DNA of 64,000 nucleotides, from NCBI RefSeq assembly GCF_000001735.4, contig NC_003075.7:4279001-4343000 (forward strand), read 5' to 3'. Both the position numbers and the translations under genes were made by a program. The notes below the pieces were generated by a model. The model searched no databases and was not told the DNA's origin. It was given only the letters and a program-made list of their open reading frames with translations. Each line of letters begins with the position of its first letter. The first letter of the stretch is position 1. Below are positions 11,514 through 22,984 of the stretch, one piece after another. Origin of the DNA: Arabidopsis thaliana. Taxonomy: Eukaryota; Streptophyta; Magnoliopsida; Brassicales; Brassicaceae.

Positions 11514-12711
11514 TTCGAGAGAAAAATGAAAGAAATTGAAGATGAATGATGAAAACGATGATTAGATAGAAGTTTCGGCGATGTTGTTACACTCAGGCAT
11601 AAAACTCAGTTAGAGATGACGAGTTTAAAAAGCAAGGGACATTTCGTATTTCCATTGATGATGCTGACATGGAATGATGACATGGAATAATATCCCTTGA
11701 CTCTTTCGCCGTAAACTCCACACAGAGACATAGCTAATCGATTTTCATCAAACTTAGATAACATTGAAACTGTCGATCCTTAGAGACATAAACTGGTGGA
11801 GTATCAAGCGGCATATTTTCAGAGTCTTGTTGGAAAACATGTAACTCAGCTTTAACTGATGGGTCAAGTGATTCAATCCGTAATCATCGAGCACCAACTT
11901 CAAAAGCCTGTCGTGCGCTACTAGCTCCACAACTCTACACCCTCTTTCGTTGGGGTTAAATACGAATATCTGTTTCTTAACCCAAATACCGGAAACAACT
12001 ATGACAGGAACCAGATCAGCCAGATCGAGAGAAAAATGAAAGAAATTGAAGATGAATGATGAAAACGATGATTAGATAGAAGTTTCGGCGATGTTGTTAC
12101 ACTCAGGCATAAAACTCAGTCAGAGATGACGAGTTTAAAAAGCTAGGGACGTTTCGTATTTCCATTGATGATGCTGACATGGAATGATGACATGGAATAA
12201 TATCCCTTGACTCTTTCGCCGTAAACTCCACACAGAGACGTAGCTAATCGATTTTCATCAAACTTAGATAACATTGAAACTGTCGATCCTTAGAGACATA
12301 AACTGGTGGAGTATCAAGCGGCATATTTTCAGAGTCTTGTTGGAAAACATGTAACTCAGCTTTAACTGATGGGTCAAGTGATTCAATTCGTAATCATCGA
12401 GCACCAACTTCAAAAGCCTGTCGTGCGCTACTAGCTCCACAACGCTACACCCTCTTTCGTTGGGGTTAAATACGAATATCTGTTTCTTAACCCAAATACC
12501 GGAAACAACTATGACAGGAACCAGATAAGCCATATCGAGAGAAAAATGAAAGAAATTGAACATGAATGATGAAAACGATGATTAGATAGAAGTTTCGGCG
12601 ATGTTGTTACACTCAGGCATAAAACTCAGTTAGAGATGACGAGTTTAAAAAGCTAGGGACGTTTCGTATTTCCATTGATGATGCTGACATGGAATGATGA
12701 CATGGAATATT
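11181..12711 (-). repeat. Three direct copies of a 510-bp unit carrying MULE-A exon 1
   Basis: The copies run 11181-11690, 11691-12200 and 12201-12711, with a period of exactly 510 bp at the landmark TATCCCTTGACTCTTTCGCC. Each holds the PB1-like first exon and about 170 bp upstream. By hand count, copies 1 and 2 differ at about a dozen positions and copies 2 and 3 at about seven, so the triplication is recent compared with the decay of the rest. The start codon is kept in copies 1 and 3 (ATGGCT...) but replaced in copy 2. Only copy 1 is next to the transposase body. Confidence 0.95.
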
Positions 12712-13400
12712 CCAGCCGGCGTTGTTTTGAATTGATGAGGTTGCAAGTAAGCCACCAAACAAACATGTAAAATTTGCCTAGTAACTCAACCACTGTACAA
12801 ATCTATAAGTCAGTCGCAATATGAATACTATTACAGTAGTTAAAAACAAAAAAAAACGCCAAGTAAATTCAACCGTGTAATGTCGTAACTCAACTAACTC
12901 AGCCGTAACGTTTAATAAATCGGTCGTAACTCCGTGCTATTATAGTAATTAATCTTTTACAACTAAGTTAGCTGTAATTAGACTGAGTTATCCGGTAATC
13001 TAAATCTTAACGGCTGACTTATGACACTCGATCATAACTCAGCCGTAACATCATCCCATAACTAAGCCATCCTTCATAACCCAGCCAGCCAGAAAAAGAT
13101 AACTCAGTCGTCTCGAGGAAATAAGTCAGCCGTTTTCTAATATCTCAACCATCACGTTGTCTGGGTTATGCTCGAAATTCCTATAACTTAGACAAAATTC
13201 CTTAACTCAGCCGTCATGTAGGGTTGATTATCGCATAACTCAGACAACATTTTTAAATCAGCCGTAACGTAGGCTCGTTTATACTCATAATTCCGCCGTG
13301 TTCTCATGACTCAAATATTTTTGTCGTAAGTCAGCCACAATATACCGTAACTCAACCGTAACTGCCGATGTATCGCCTTACGGCTGAGTTCATTAATCTA
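12712..13400. repeat. Field of AACTCAGCCGTAA-type motifs upstream of MULE-A
   Basis: About twenty degenerate copies of the consensus TAASTCAGCCGTAAC occur on both strands, for example at 12895, 13036, 13060, 13078, 13101, 13123, 13142, 13185, 13204, 13237, 13256, 13324 and 13345, with reverse copies near 13010 and 13377. Neighbouring steps are mostly 18-23 bp. No gene is present. The field lies directly 5' of the triplicated exon, where the promoter should be. Confidence 0.85.
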
Positions 13401-13440
13401 CGTCAATAATTTTTGACGTCGCAGTGGCATTTCTTGTAAT

Positions 13441-15241
13441 TATGTTTTTCCTGTAAAGTTTAGTAGGGACACGCTGGATATACAAAAAAGACAAAAATAT
13501 GACAGTAATAAAAAAAAAGTTATGTATGGTTCTGGTTAGTACACCTAATTTATATAACATCTAAGTAAATCTCCCTTGAAATTATATATTGTTAGTGATT
13601 TAGAAATATGTTAATTGTGTTAGTTGGTTGAAAACATATATTATTGGCGTGATTTCAAATGTATCTCATATTCAAAAGTTTTTATTCGTATGTCGTCAAG
13701 GAGAGACAAACTATAACGCAAGATTTGTGTCGTTTGATATCACTAATAACATGTAACTTTACACTCCTTTTGATATCTTATTTTCTGTTCAGTTTGTAAT
13801 TTTTGGAAGAAACATTATAATTTATCAAATGTTTTTAAATTTTGTGGTTGAAGGGAGAAGGTTACAACCTGTGTTGCAAAAAGTAGGTCGTGTCAGTTGT
13901 TTTTCACGAACTAGTGTTAAAAATAATTTTTGTGACTTATAGCTTTGAGTCAGTCCTCATTGTTATCTGTTTTTGGTGAACTTCGGATTTCAATGGTAAG
14001 TTTGTTAAACAAACCCATTAGTGAACTATGTGTGAGTGTAATTAAACTGTATTTTGTTTTCTACATTTTGTTTAGGTTCAAACTATTTGATGAGTGAGAA
14101 TGGTTCTTCAACGCTTTACCTTGATCCAACTCTTACTGGTTTTGACACACGGAGACACTTGTAAGTCACATTTTTACCAAATACAGAGTATACTAACATC
14201 ATCAATTGAGAATGACTTTAATTTTTACATGATTTACATAAACTTGTAGTTAGACAAGTTGATGATGATATGCAGATGGAGTTGGATCATGTTAACTAAA
14301 GTGGATCTTGATGGATGTATCTACTATGCTTCCTATTTTTATATTTATGTATGTCGTTTTATTAGGTTAAACTTTGTTTTGAAACTTAAGGTATTTTGTT
14401 TATGTTTGTCTAAGATTCAAACTACTCTTTATGATTCAGTGTATTGTTTAAGGCCTCTTGCGTTTTCTATCTACCTAATTTACTTAATGAGATACACCAT
14501 TTAAAAGAGAGTAATTTAATAGATAGAAGTAATTAACCATGTAGGTAATTATAAACACAATCAAACTATAATTTATCCCTATATAAATCTACATATATAT
14601 TTTTGTAACACTTTTAGCAAATAAATCATGTACTTGGAACTTATTTACAATGTCATGCCACTGAAATTATTAATTTGAATTTAATTTCGACGATTAATAC
14701 TATCAAAAACTATTGTTATCAAATATCTAGAGCAATCCCTTTAGTGTAGCAAACACAATAAATTCTTTATTCCTTATCTCATGTATAATATTTAAGAAAT
14801 CTTAAATCCCTTAACATTAGCATATTAGCATAACCGTATGTAGCAACTTTTATACGAAATCTCTTAAATTCAAACCAAAAATCAAAAGCGATCCTTTAAT
14901 GTAGCAATGACAATTATATGTGCGAGATTTACTTACCCACTACATTTTTTATCTTGCTTCAAATATTACATGCAATTTCAATTCCATAACTATTTTGTCA
15001 ACATTCACTATCACAACTAATTATCTACCATAACTGAAATCAGCAACAGCTTGCAAATAAAAATTTAATCAAATCAAAGTAAATCTTCTTTAAAGGAATA
15101 TGCTCTTATACGAACGCATATTTTCATGAATTTACACAATATTAACCTAATTTCTTTATGCTATATAAACACTCAACCTACGATAGTTTACCATCACCAA
15201 ACATATAAACATTACCTTTCAAAAAAAAACTTTCAACCACA
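13441..15241. other. AT-rich DNA without a recognisable gene
   Basis: I see no supported gene here. A short open frame at 14259-14504 has no recognisable domain. Two related phrases, AATCCCTTTAGTGTAGCAA (about 14735) and its variant GATCCTTTAATGTAGCAA (about 14890), are direct repeats about 156 bp apart and may be ends of a small degenerate element. The last few hundred bases would be the promoter and leader of the RPA-like gene that starts at 15242. Confidence 0.5.
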
Positions 15242-15663
15242 ATGGCTGCAACCTTTGCATACCTCAAAGACGTCTGCCCCTACACCATATCGTGAAGGGT
15301 TCAGGTCAAAGTTCTACAATCTTGGAAACAGTATACACAAAAAACTGGTGAAACCCTAGAACTGATTTTCTTTGATGAACAAATATTCAATATTCTGATT
15401 CATTTACTCTCTATATCGTCTCATTTATATGTTAATGCTTATCCTCTTTGTTTTCCATTTCAGGACAAAAAGATCCATGCCACTGTTAAGACAGACTTGG
15501 TAACCAAGCATGTCAATAAGCTCACTGTTGGTGACTGGGTTTTTGTAAGATTTTTACTCTCACCTATGCACTCAGTCAATTCAGGGCAACTTATCATTTG
15601 TATAAGATGACATTTACCAATGGAACAATGGTTATGGACTGTGACCCTATATCAGATTATATG
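15242..15663 (+). pseudogene. RPA70-like OB-fold gene, 5' part
   Basis: Start of a plant replication-protein-A large-subunit-like gene, a family of single-stranded-DNA-binding OB-fold proteins that is expanded in Brassicaceae. The start ATG at 15242 gives MAATFAYLKDVCPYTIS, the usual N-terminus. Further on come WKQYTQKTGETLELIF, then a second exon with KTDLVTKHVNKLTVGDWVF, and then MTFTNGTMVMDCDPISD. Codon 18 is TGA (15293-15295) where the family has Trp, and a one-base shift lies near 15583. The piece ends at 15663, where an Athila LTR begins. The rest of the gene is at 30187-30697 and 33281-34774. Confidence 0.85.
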
Positions 15664-16908
15664 TGATATATCCCTATTTTCACTGATTTTATCTATGTTT
15701 AAGGTATAGGATTTTGAGTCTTTATATTGTTTCTCGAGTCTTTTAAGTGTTTTTTCAGGGATTCTATGCAATGGGACAACAATGGAGATGAGGAGACATT
15801 TTGGAGCAAAAGCTAAGGAAAAGGAAGCTAAGGACGATTTTGGATTCAGGAATCAGAGAGAGTGTCGATCGACACCAGTTTCGGCCCAGCAAAGTCCATG
15901 ACGCTTTCAAGTTTACAGAAGAGGAAATTTGCCCCAGAAGAGTTCTCTATTTGCATTATTAGTCCCTGGACGTTTTATAGGGTTTTTTTATACATTGTTT
16001 AGACCTAAGTTTTCTTTTATCAAGTTCTTTGCAAACCCTATTTTGAGAGACATAAGCTATTCATCCATTGTTCTTGAGAGATTCATCCAATTCTTAATAT
16101 AGTGAAGAGATCCCTTCTTTCCCTTATCTTATTTGCTGTGTTTATGTTTTCTTATTCAATCATGTTGTTTGTTTCATTCAATATGTCTCAGTAGTATGCT
16201 TGTTAGGAATATGGTTTCTCATTAGGGATTCATATGGTTTAGTAGATTACCCCATTTGCTAGGTTATCTGTAAAATTCTTCATCTTTGATTATGCTTAAT
16301 GCTAGATCTAGAGTAATTAACTAGATCTTGAATCCAGACAATAGATATGCCCACCATAGGTATCTGTAGTTGGATCTATTATTTAATGAGCCTGGTTTGT
16401 AGGTGTGTAATAAGAATCGGCCTATCTAGTAAGGTGAACAATTGAACTCGATTAGAATGCATGTTTAGGTTAAAGATTTCTCGGCTACTCCTGTTATTCT
16501 TAGCTATAGACATAGGGAGTTTCGCGGAACACCACCGGTTATTTCATAATTAGAGTTCCGATTATTCTTAGCTATAGACATAGGAAGTTTCGCGGAACAC
16601 CACCGGTTAGTCCATAATTAGACTTTGAGTTTAAGAATGGTTCGATAACAACCTAGCTTTCTTTAGATCTACTAACCAATGGTTTTCTAAAAATACCATG
16701 TACCAATCTCTTTATTTAATCGTTTACAACCAATCAATCTGTTGTCTTCTTACTTTGTTTTTTTATTATTTCAATCATACCTTGCTAGCTTAATCTTGAC
16801 ATTGAATTCATTGTGTGAACAAAAAAACTTTGTGGAAATCGATCCTTAAATACTGCAATTGATCTCTTATTTGAGAGAGTGGTTCTTAGGGTAATTTGAA
16901 ACGTATCA
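15664..16908 (+). repeat. Left LTR of Athila-2
   Basis: It runs from TGATATATCCC to ...AACGTATCA, 1245 bp, with TG...CA ends. It contains one copy of the palindromic motif (centre 15868) and an internal tandem duplication with a period of about 68 bp (16494-16630, landmark TTATTCTTAGCTATAGAC). The primer-binding site follows within a few bases. Confidence 0.9.
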
Positions 16909-16912
16909 AATT

Positions 16913-16925
16913 TGGCGCCGTTGCC
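16913..16925 (+). promoter_or_regulatory. Primer-binding site of Athila-2
   Basis: TGGCGCCGTTGCC lies four bases after the LTR end. This is the standard Athila/Tat-type tRNA primer site, complementary to the 3' end of a host tRNA and used to start minus-strand DNA synthesis. Confidence 0.85.
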
Positions 16926-17139
16926 AAAGTTCTTGGAAATCATCATTGAGTTTAGTTTAGAGATTTCGTCTAGTTTTTACTTTTACTTTTTTAGTCACGC
17001 GTTTCTTGTTTTCTTCTTTTCTGTGTTTTATGTGTATGCCTAGGTAAATGAGGAGCACACAACAGAAGGAGCTGATCAACTTGTCTGTTTGGGACTTGGG
17101 AAAACTTGAACGCACCAACCAAAAAACTTAGAGATTAGC

Positions 17140-18733
17140 AATGGCTGACATAGTCATCCGAGTTGATGCAGAAGGAGTTTTGAGAGATGAGAATGGGCAA
17201 GCCTACAATGAGGCTGGTCAGGGATTAGATGATCATAGACTCATCCTACCTGAGGACGCTAATGAGGATCAGGCGCGTCTCAATGCGCGCAATTAGCTGG
17301 CTCATTGTCGACCGACACAACAGAGGGGTCGATCGACACCTTCGAGAGCAGAATGAAGACGCGATTGGTGTCGAACGACACAACAGAGGTGTCGATCGAC
17401 ACCAACCCCAGATTCCTGCAGGTATTCCTCCAGTTGCGGAACCATGTCGTACTCTTGGGGATTTCAAAAGGCTTGACCTGTTCTATACTAATCGATCAGC
17501 GATCGTACCCCCAACCTTCCAGAGGAACAGTTATGAGCTGAAGCCTGGCTAGTTTGCTTTAGTTGCCAGCATCCTCTCCGTGACTTATCTCATGAGTAGC
17601 CAATGGACCATATCGAGCGCTTTGAGGACCTTGTTCTGAGCATCAAAACTAGTGGTCTCAGAGGACAACCTACTATGCAAGCTCTTCCCTTATTCACTTG
17701 CTGGGGAAGCCGCTTCTTGGCTGGAACAATTTAAAGCAACTTCCCTCAAGACTTGGAGAAGCATCAAGATAGCTTTCTTAAACAATTTCTGTGATGACGC
17801 TAAGTCTAAGGAGTTGAGAAACAAGTTTTCTACCTTCACCCAAGGTCCAGCTGAAGCTCTGAAAGCCGCTTGGGTTCGTTTTTAGGAATACCAACGAGAC
17901 TGCCCACATCATGGTTTCAGTGAGGTACAACTTCTTGGTACCTTCTTCAGAGGAGTCGGTTGGAGATACCAGATGGCTCTAGATGCAGCGAGCAATGGTA
18001 ACTTCAATACACGTTACCCAGCTGATGCTATAGCTCTGATAGAGAACATCGCTTGAAGCAACAGTACCAAGAATGCTGACTTTGAGAGGAAGAAATTAGC
18101 TGGAGCTGTTTCAGGCAATCAAATGGCAGAGGTGAAAGGTAAGCTGGATTCGGTTCACAACTTGCTTACAGGGAAGAAGCATGTCCACTTTGCAGTTGAG
18201 GATGAGACTATTGAGCCTGAGACTGAATCTGAAGAGTGAGTCTTCTACATAGATGGTCAGGGCTATAGGAAGTTTGGGCAGCCACATGGCAACTTTAGTG
18301 GCAACAGGTTTACAGGGAACCAGTGTTCCTCCAACTACACTCCAAAGCCTGCTTTCTAGAAGACATTTCCTCAGAGCAACTTCAAGAGGACTTATGGTAA
18401 TTCAGCTTACCAAGCCCCCCTCCACCCTCATCAGAGACAAGAATGGAATCTATGCTTGAGCAGATTCTAAAGAGCCAAACAAAGCTTGTTGTGGAGTTTA
18501 GTGGAAAGTTTGATGCTGTCTACACAGATCTTAATGGGAAGATCGAAAATATGAGCTATAACTTGAAGAAGCTAGATGTCCAAGTAGCTCAAACTACACA
18601 ATCAATTAAGAGACAAGATGGCTTTCTTCCTGGCAATCTTGATGCTAACCCAAGAAAGAGCTGTAATGCCATCTTAATCAGAGATGGAGATGATGTGTGG
18701 GAAGAAGTTAATACTGAAGAAGAGCTAGAGCTC
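17140..18733 (+). pseudogene. Athila-2 gag region
   Basis: Gag-like region, recognised from the block LLCKLFPYSLAGEAASWLEQF (about 17660-17725), then the segment around 17890-17930 that matches the CPHHGF block of Athila-1, and finally a helical part with DLNGKIENMSYNLKKLD. The linker at 17300-17405 holds two pairs of the GGTGTCGATCGACACC palindrome. The nested Athila-3 begins at 18734, flanked by AGCTC. The frame is broken. Confidence 0.8.
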
Positions 18734-19777
18734 TGATATAGCTCAAATTGCCTTAAGCTTACTCCCTCAAATAAGAGATCATCGTTAGCACTTAAGGGTC
18801 GAATTCCACTGAGCTCTCGATGTTCACACAATAGACTTATGATGATTAATATTAAGCTAGACAAAGTAGATGAATGTACAAGACAGTAAAGCAATAAAAT
18901 GAGTTGTAGATTCAAGTGATTAAAGTGTCGGGTCTAAGGAATTGTCTCGGGAGATAGATTAATTGTAGATCTAGCTGATATTAGGATTGTTATCACACTG
19001 TTCTCGAACTCAAACTATGGTTTTAGAGTAACCAGTGGTGTTCCGTGAAACTCTCTATACTTAGAGCTAAGATAACAGGAGAAGCCGAGAAATCCTATAC
19101 TAAAGCATTCATTATTATCAAGTTTGATTAGTTCACCTAGTATGTAAACTAGAGCCCTTCTATGAGCTTACCTATTATTTCTTAAATGCCTAGGCTCATC
19201 TATGATAGTTCAAATAACAAGTACCTATGGTGGGCATACCTATTATCTAATATCAAGTTCTAGGTGATCAATCTAAAACTAGCAATAAGAATAATCAAGA
19301 TGAAGAACTTTAAGAATAATCCTAAGGGGTTTTCGATCTACTAATCCATCTAAATCCGTATTGAGACTCCCTAAACCCAACAAGAAATATAGAAACACAA
19401 ATCATAATCTCAATAGTTTGCATTGATGAATTAGAAATAGAGTAAAAGGAGTTCAGAATCCTCTCTATAGGGATTGGATTCTTCTCTCAAAAATGTATAT
19501 CGATTGCCAAAACAAAACTTAGGTCTAACAATGACCAAATAATTAGGTATATTCGTGACTAAAAACGTGCAGGGACTACTTTGCAAATAAGGAAAACTTC
19601 ACGGCTTCTCAAAGCTTGGTAGAAAACAGAAATTCCCTCTACCGAAATAAGGTTGTCAATCGACATAGGTGTGGTGTAAGTGTACCTGAAATGACTCAAA
19701 ACATACGAAAAGACTAGAAAGACCCTAAAAACCATTTTGAAACTATGTTAGAAATCAGTAAAAACCAGGACATATCA
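18734..19777 (-). repeat. Athila-3 LTR (3' LTR in element orientation)
   Basis: On the plus strand it runs from TGATATAGCTC to ...GGACATATCA. Its outer end resembles the end of the Athila-2 LTR (TCTCAAATAAGAGATC shared), so the two families are close relatives. The adjacent ACTCCCCCAGACTTAGC at 19778 is the polypurine tract read on the other strand. A degenerate palindrome copy sits at about 19659. Confidence 0.9.
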
Positions 19778-21200
19778 ACTCCCCCAGACTTAGCTTTTGC
19801 TTGCCCTCAAGCAAAGCAAAAGATTGAATCTGTGAAAGAGGTTTGAAAAACGTAAAAACTCCCAATCTCTTTAGCTTATTACCTATCATACAAACCAAAT
19901 CCATGCACTAAACAGTTCTAATCAAATCCTGACCACAATGTAATTCTCCGCTAGCCCACACAACATCCTAGATTCCATACCAAAGCACGCAACTATATCC
20001 ACCAGGCTATCATCGCTGGGTCTCATCAATCAAGTTAATGTTTAAGAACCTTCTAGAGTCATTCCTGTACTATACCATAACAAATCGACCATTCATTTGC
20101 TTTTTATTTTTTTGGTATTCTTTCTCTCCCCCAGACTTATTCTTTTTAGAGAGTAAACAAAGGGGAACTCGCTTACTGGATTGACACCCTCGGCATTTTT
20201 TCAACCTTTGTAATTGATCATTTCAAACAATGTATAATAATGGGGTCATAGGAAACATTCATACCCCTATACACTGTATTAAAATCCTATCAATCTCTCA
20301 TGTATTTTTTTTTTTTTTTTTTTTTTTATCAAGGGAGAGGAGTACTATCTTTTTATCACATTGGTCGACTTATCAGGTATGAACAAGGAGTCAAGTCCCA
20401 TGAACACTAACCGTTTTGATGAGGTAAAAGAAAGAGCAGTGAGATTAGCTTCAGCCTCTTTGGATTATATTGGGAATGGATGTCCTTAAGTTTGTTGGTT
20501 GGGTTTCTGGATTTTCCATTAGTCGGATTGATTTGAATCTGCAATACTTGAGCAATCTAGGCAATAAACTCGAGAGATAGATCGTAATTTTAGACAAAAG
20601 TTTTGACTCAATAAAACAACTATCTAAGTTAGAATGACACAACTGACTCATAAGAAAAGAAAAGATGAAGTTAGTAACTGACTCCCCCAGACTTAAATAA
20701 CACTGTCCCCAGAGTTATTAAGCTAGAGGAATCGAAAGAAAAATAGTCAAAAGTCAAAAGTTAGAGAAACGTGAGTTGCCACCTGAGAGTGGTGTCGATA
20801 GATACTTGGGTGGTGTCGATCGACACTCTGGTCGTTTGCAGAGCTTTGCGAATTCAGCTCAATGTTGTAGAGCTTAGGTTAGTGTTTTCACATGGATCCT
20901 CCAGTTAGACTGTTATATCACTAAAAAACACTTCAATAGTTCCAACAAAGCATAAGAAAATAGGTGCAACAAGTTCCAAAATAAATAACAAATAGTCTGA
21001 AATAAAGCAAAAACCAAGTTAGAAAACAAAGCAAGATAGGGAGGACAGCTAATCCTCATGCTCCAAGCCGGATGTGGGTGCGGGAGAGCGATGACGACGA
21101 CGAGTGGGAGCAACACAACCGAAGCGACAGAGTGTAGCTATGGCGTTCCTGGCGCTCTTGAAGCTGTCGACGACGTACTGCTGAAAGACCTGTGGCTCCA
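19778..21200 (-). other. Athila-3 noncoding 3' region
   Basis: It is homologous in order and wording to the noncoding regions before the LTRs of Athila-2 (28700-29658). Both contain the phrase about a poly-T/poly-A run, a second polypurine-like tract (about 20133 on the minus strand) and CCCAGACTTA-type phrases. It includes a 19-base T run near 20308 and one palindrome pair at 20798/20819. I see no gene here. Confidence 0.75.
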
Positions 21201-22508
21201 TCAGGATAGGAGGAGGAGAAGACAGCTCATATGGGAGAGCTGAAGAGGAAGAGCCAACTCGAGGACCCCCAGCAGGGTCGATGAACTCATCCTCAGTCTG
21301 AGTAGGTGCGGATCCTGAACTTGAACCTCTCTGCGTCCTGGAGCGGAATGCAGAAGGTAAGGATCGGTATGAAAACCAACCTCATGCTCTCTTGTAATCT
21401 CTGTAAGCGCAGGGCAAGGTAACTGAATCATATGTTGCCATGTATCATCTCTGACGCACCATAGTAAGTTGCCTTTAAGCCAGTGAGAGTTCTTCAGATA
21501 AGTCTCATCCATAGTGAATCTCGTGGTGTTGACCTCCTCTCCCTCAAAGCTGATGCGAAAATGCTGAAATATAGGAGTGAGAAGACTGCCAACTCTCTCA
21601 GATTTCTTCCCTTTACCTGTAAAGGGCTTGGTCTTGAGAGAAACCAAGTGATGAGCAAAGACAGCGCTAAAGTTGACATCGCGGTCAACCTCCTCAAATC
21701 CCAAGCTATCTGAAAAGAAATCATGAACAGCATGATAAAGTAATAACAACTCAGAAAGTCTCATCTTGCCATGCTCCATCTTGCACAAGAGTGTGCTGTT
21801 GATTAGCCTAACCAAATATCGCAGAACAGGGTGACGAATCTCTGAGTGTACTGCGTCCTTGGAATCATAAATTCCATTACCAACCCTGCTCCAGAAAACC
21901 TAAGCATCCTAAAACTGTCTAGGCAGTGAAACTCCAGTGAGATCATTGTCAAAGCCATAAATGTCGCATAATGCTTTGAGTGGTAGACTGTATCTGACAT
22001 TGCGAGGGAAGAAGATCAGAGCTCCTTCCTGAGCATTGCGTTTCCTGTCATTCACATAGTAGACCCTAACAGAAGCCATGAATTGTCTAACTAGTTCCGG
22101 ATACAAATCGTACTGCCTACAACAGATGGTTCCCAAACCTATGTCATCTAGCAGTCCTAAAACCGATTTCTCTATCTGCAAATGTTGCATCAAACCGAAA
22201 TCTGCAACCCGAGTAAGCAAAATTTCTACACTCATTCAGGCATTATAGAACAGAGTATCATAATCATCCCAATCTGGAGAAAAAGGGCGATTGATATAGT
22301 CACCGTTAGTGAATTCTCTGTTGATATCCTTTTCCCAAACTCTTTGAGAAGGAATTTTCTCTTTTGGTGATATTGGCCATGGAAATCTGTAAATCGGAGG
22401 TAGAGGCGCTGCAACTGGTGCTTCCGGTTGTGAAGGACGTAAACCGGCGGCGGTGGAGAAGCTCCGGCGAGGATGAGCGGCCATGTTGCAGATCGATGAA
22501 ATTGACAC
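21201..22508 (-). pseudogene. Athila-3 ORF-1 (env-like) region
   Basis: Read on the minus strand, it starts with a proline-rich N-terminus (AAHPRRSFSTAAGL), then FPWPISPKEKIPSQRVWEKD. Next comes a globular region with VADFGLMQHLQIEKSVLGLL, then LTGVSLPRQF, then RFTMDETYLKNSHWLKGNLL, and finally an R/S-rich tail. It is the positional equivalent of ORF-1 in Athila-1. A palindrome pair (22682/22703) lies just upstream. The role of the family is unknown, and the region is broken. Confidence 0.75.
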
Positions 22509-22984
22509 TTGGGAAAGATAGAGGATGAGATTCTAATGAGATTAGAGCCTCAAATCACAAAAAATAGTGAAGAATCGAAAAATCTAGAGGGATTTTAGTG
22601 AAAATGGTGGTCTTGAAGAAAAATGAAATGAAGAAGATAGAGTTTAGGTTATGTCGACTTAACTGGAAAATGATGGTGTCAATCGACACTCGAATGGTGT
22701 CGATCGACACCATCGCCTTTGGTCGACACGTTTCTTTTTTTTTTTTTTTTTTTTTTAATAATCTGAATAAAATCCTATAAAACCAAAAATCTTAAGTTAA
22801 ACTCAATTGAATGAAATAATGTAAAAGAGGAATACTTACTAGTGGGTTGCCACCCATTAAGCGCTTGTTTATAGTCAATAGCTTGACTTTGCAGTTGCTT
22901 AATCAACAGGTGGCAACTGAAGATCCAAAGGCTTTTCTACTAGAATCTTGGCTTCAGCCCAATAGTGTTTGACTTTGTGTCCAT

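Larger units (their letters stand above)
9665..13440 (-). mobile_element. MULE 'MULE-A', 5' part, truncated at the Athila-1 junction
   Basis: Mutator-like element read on the minus strand. It has a motif-rich 5' field (12712-13400), a first exon present three times, a transposase body, and an abrupt end where Athila-1 begins at 9665. The SWIM zinc finger expected at the transposase C-terminus is not in the window. I could not find terminal inverted repeats; VANDAL-type MULEs often lack long ones. The 5' limit near 13440 is an estimate based on where the motifs stop. Confidence 0.75.

Noticed and set aside
14259-14504. Small open frame of 81 codons
   Set aside because: AT-rich, hydrophobic by composition, no recognisable domain, no neighbouring signals.
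14735-14907. Small MITE bounded by two similar 19-bp phrases
   Set aside because: The phrases are direct, not inverted, and no target duplication was found.
20308-20326. Poly-T tract as a LINE or SINE tail
   Set aside because: It lies inside the Athila-3 noncoding region and the colinear region of Athila-2 has a shorter A/T run at the same place; no duplication flanks it.
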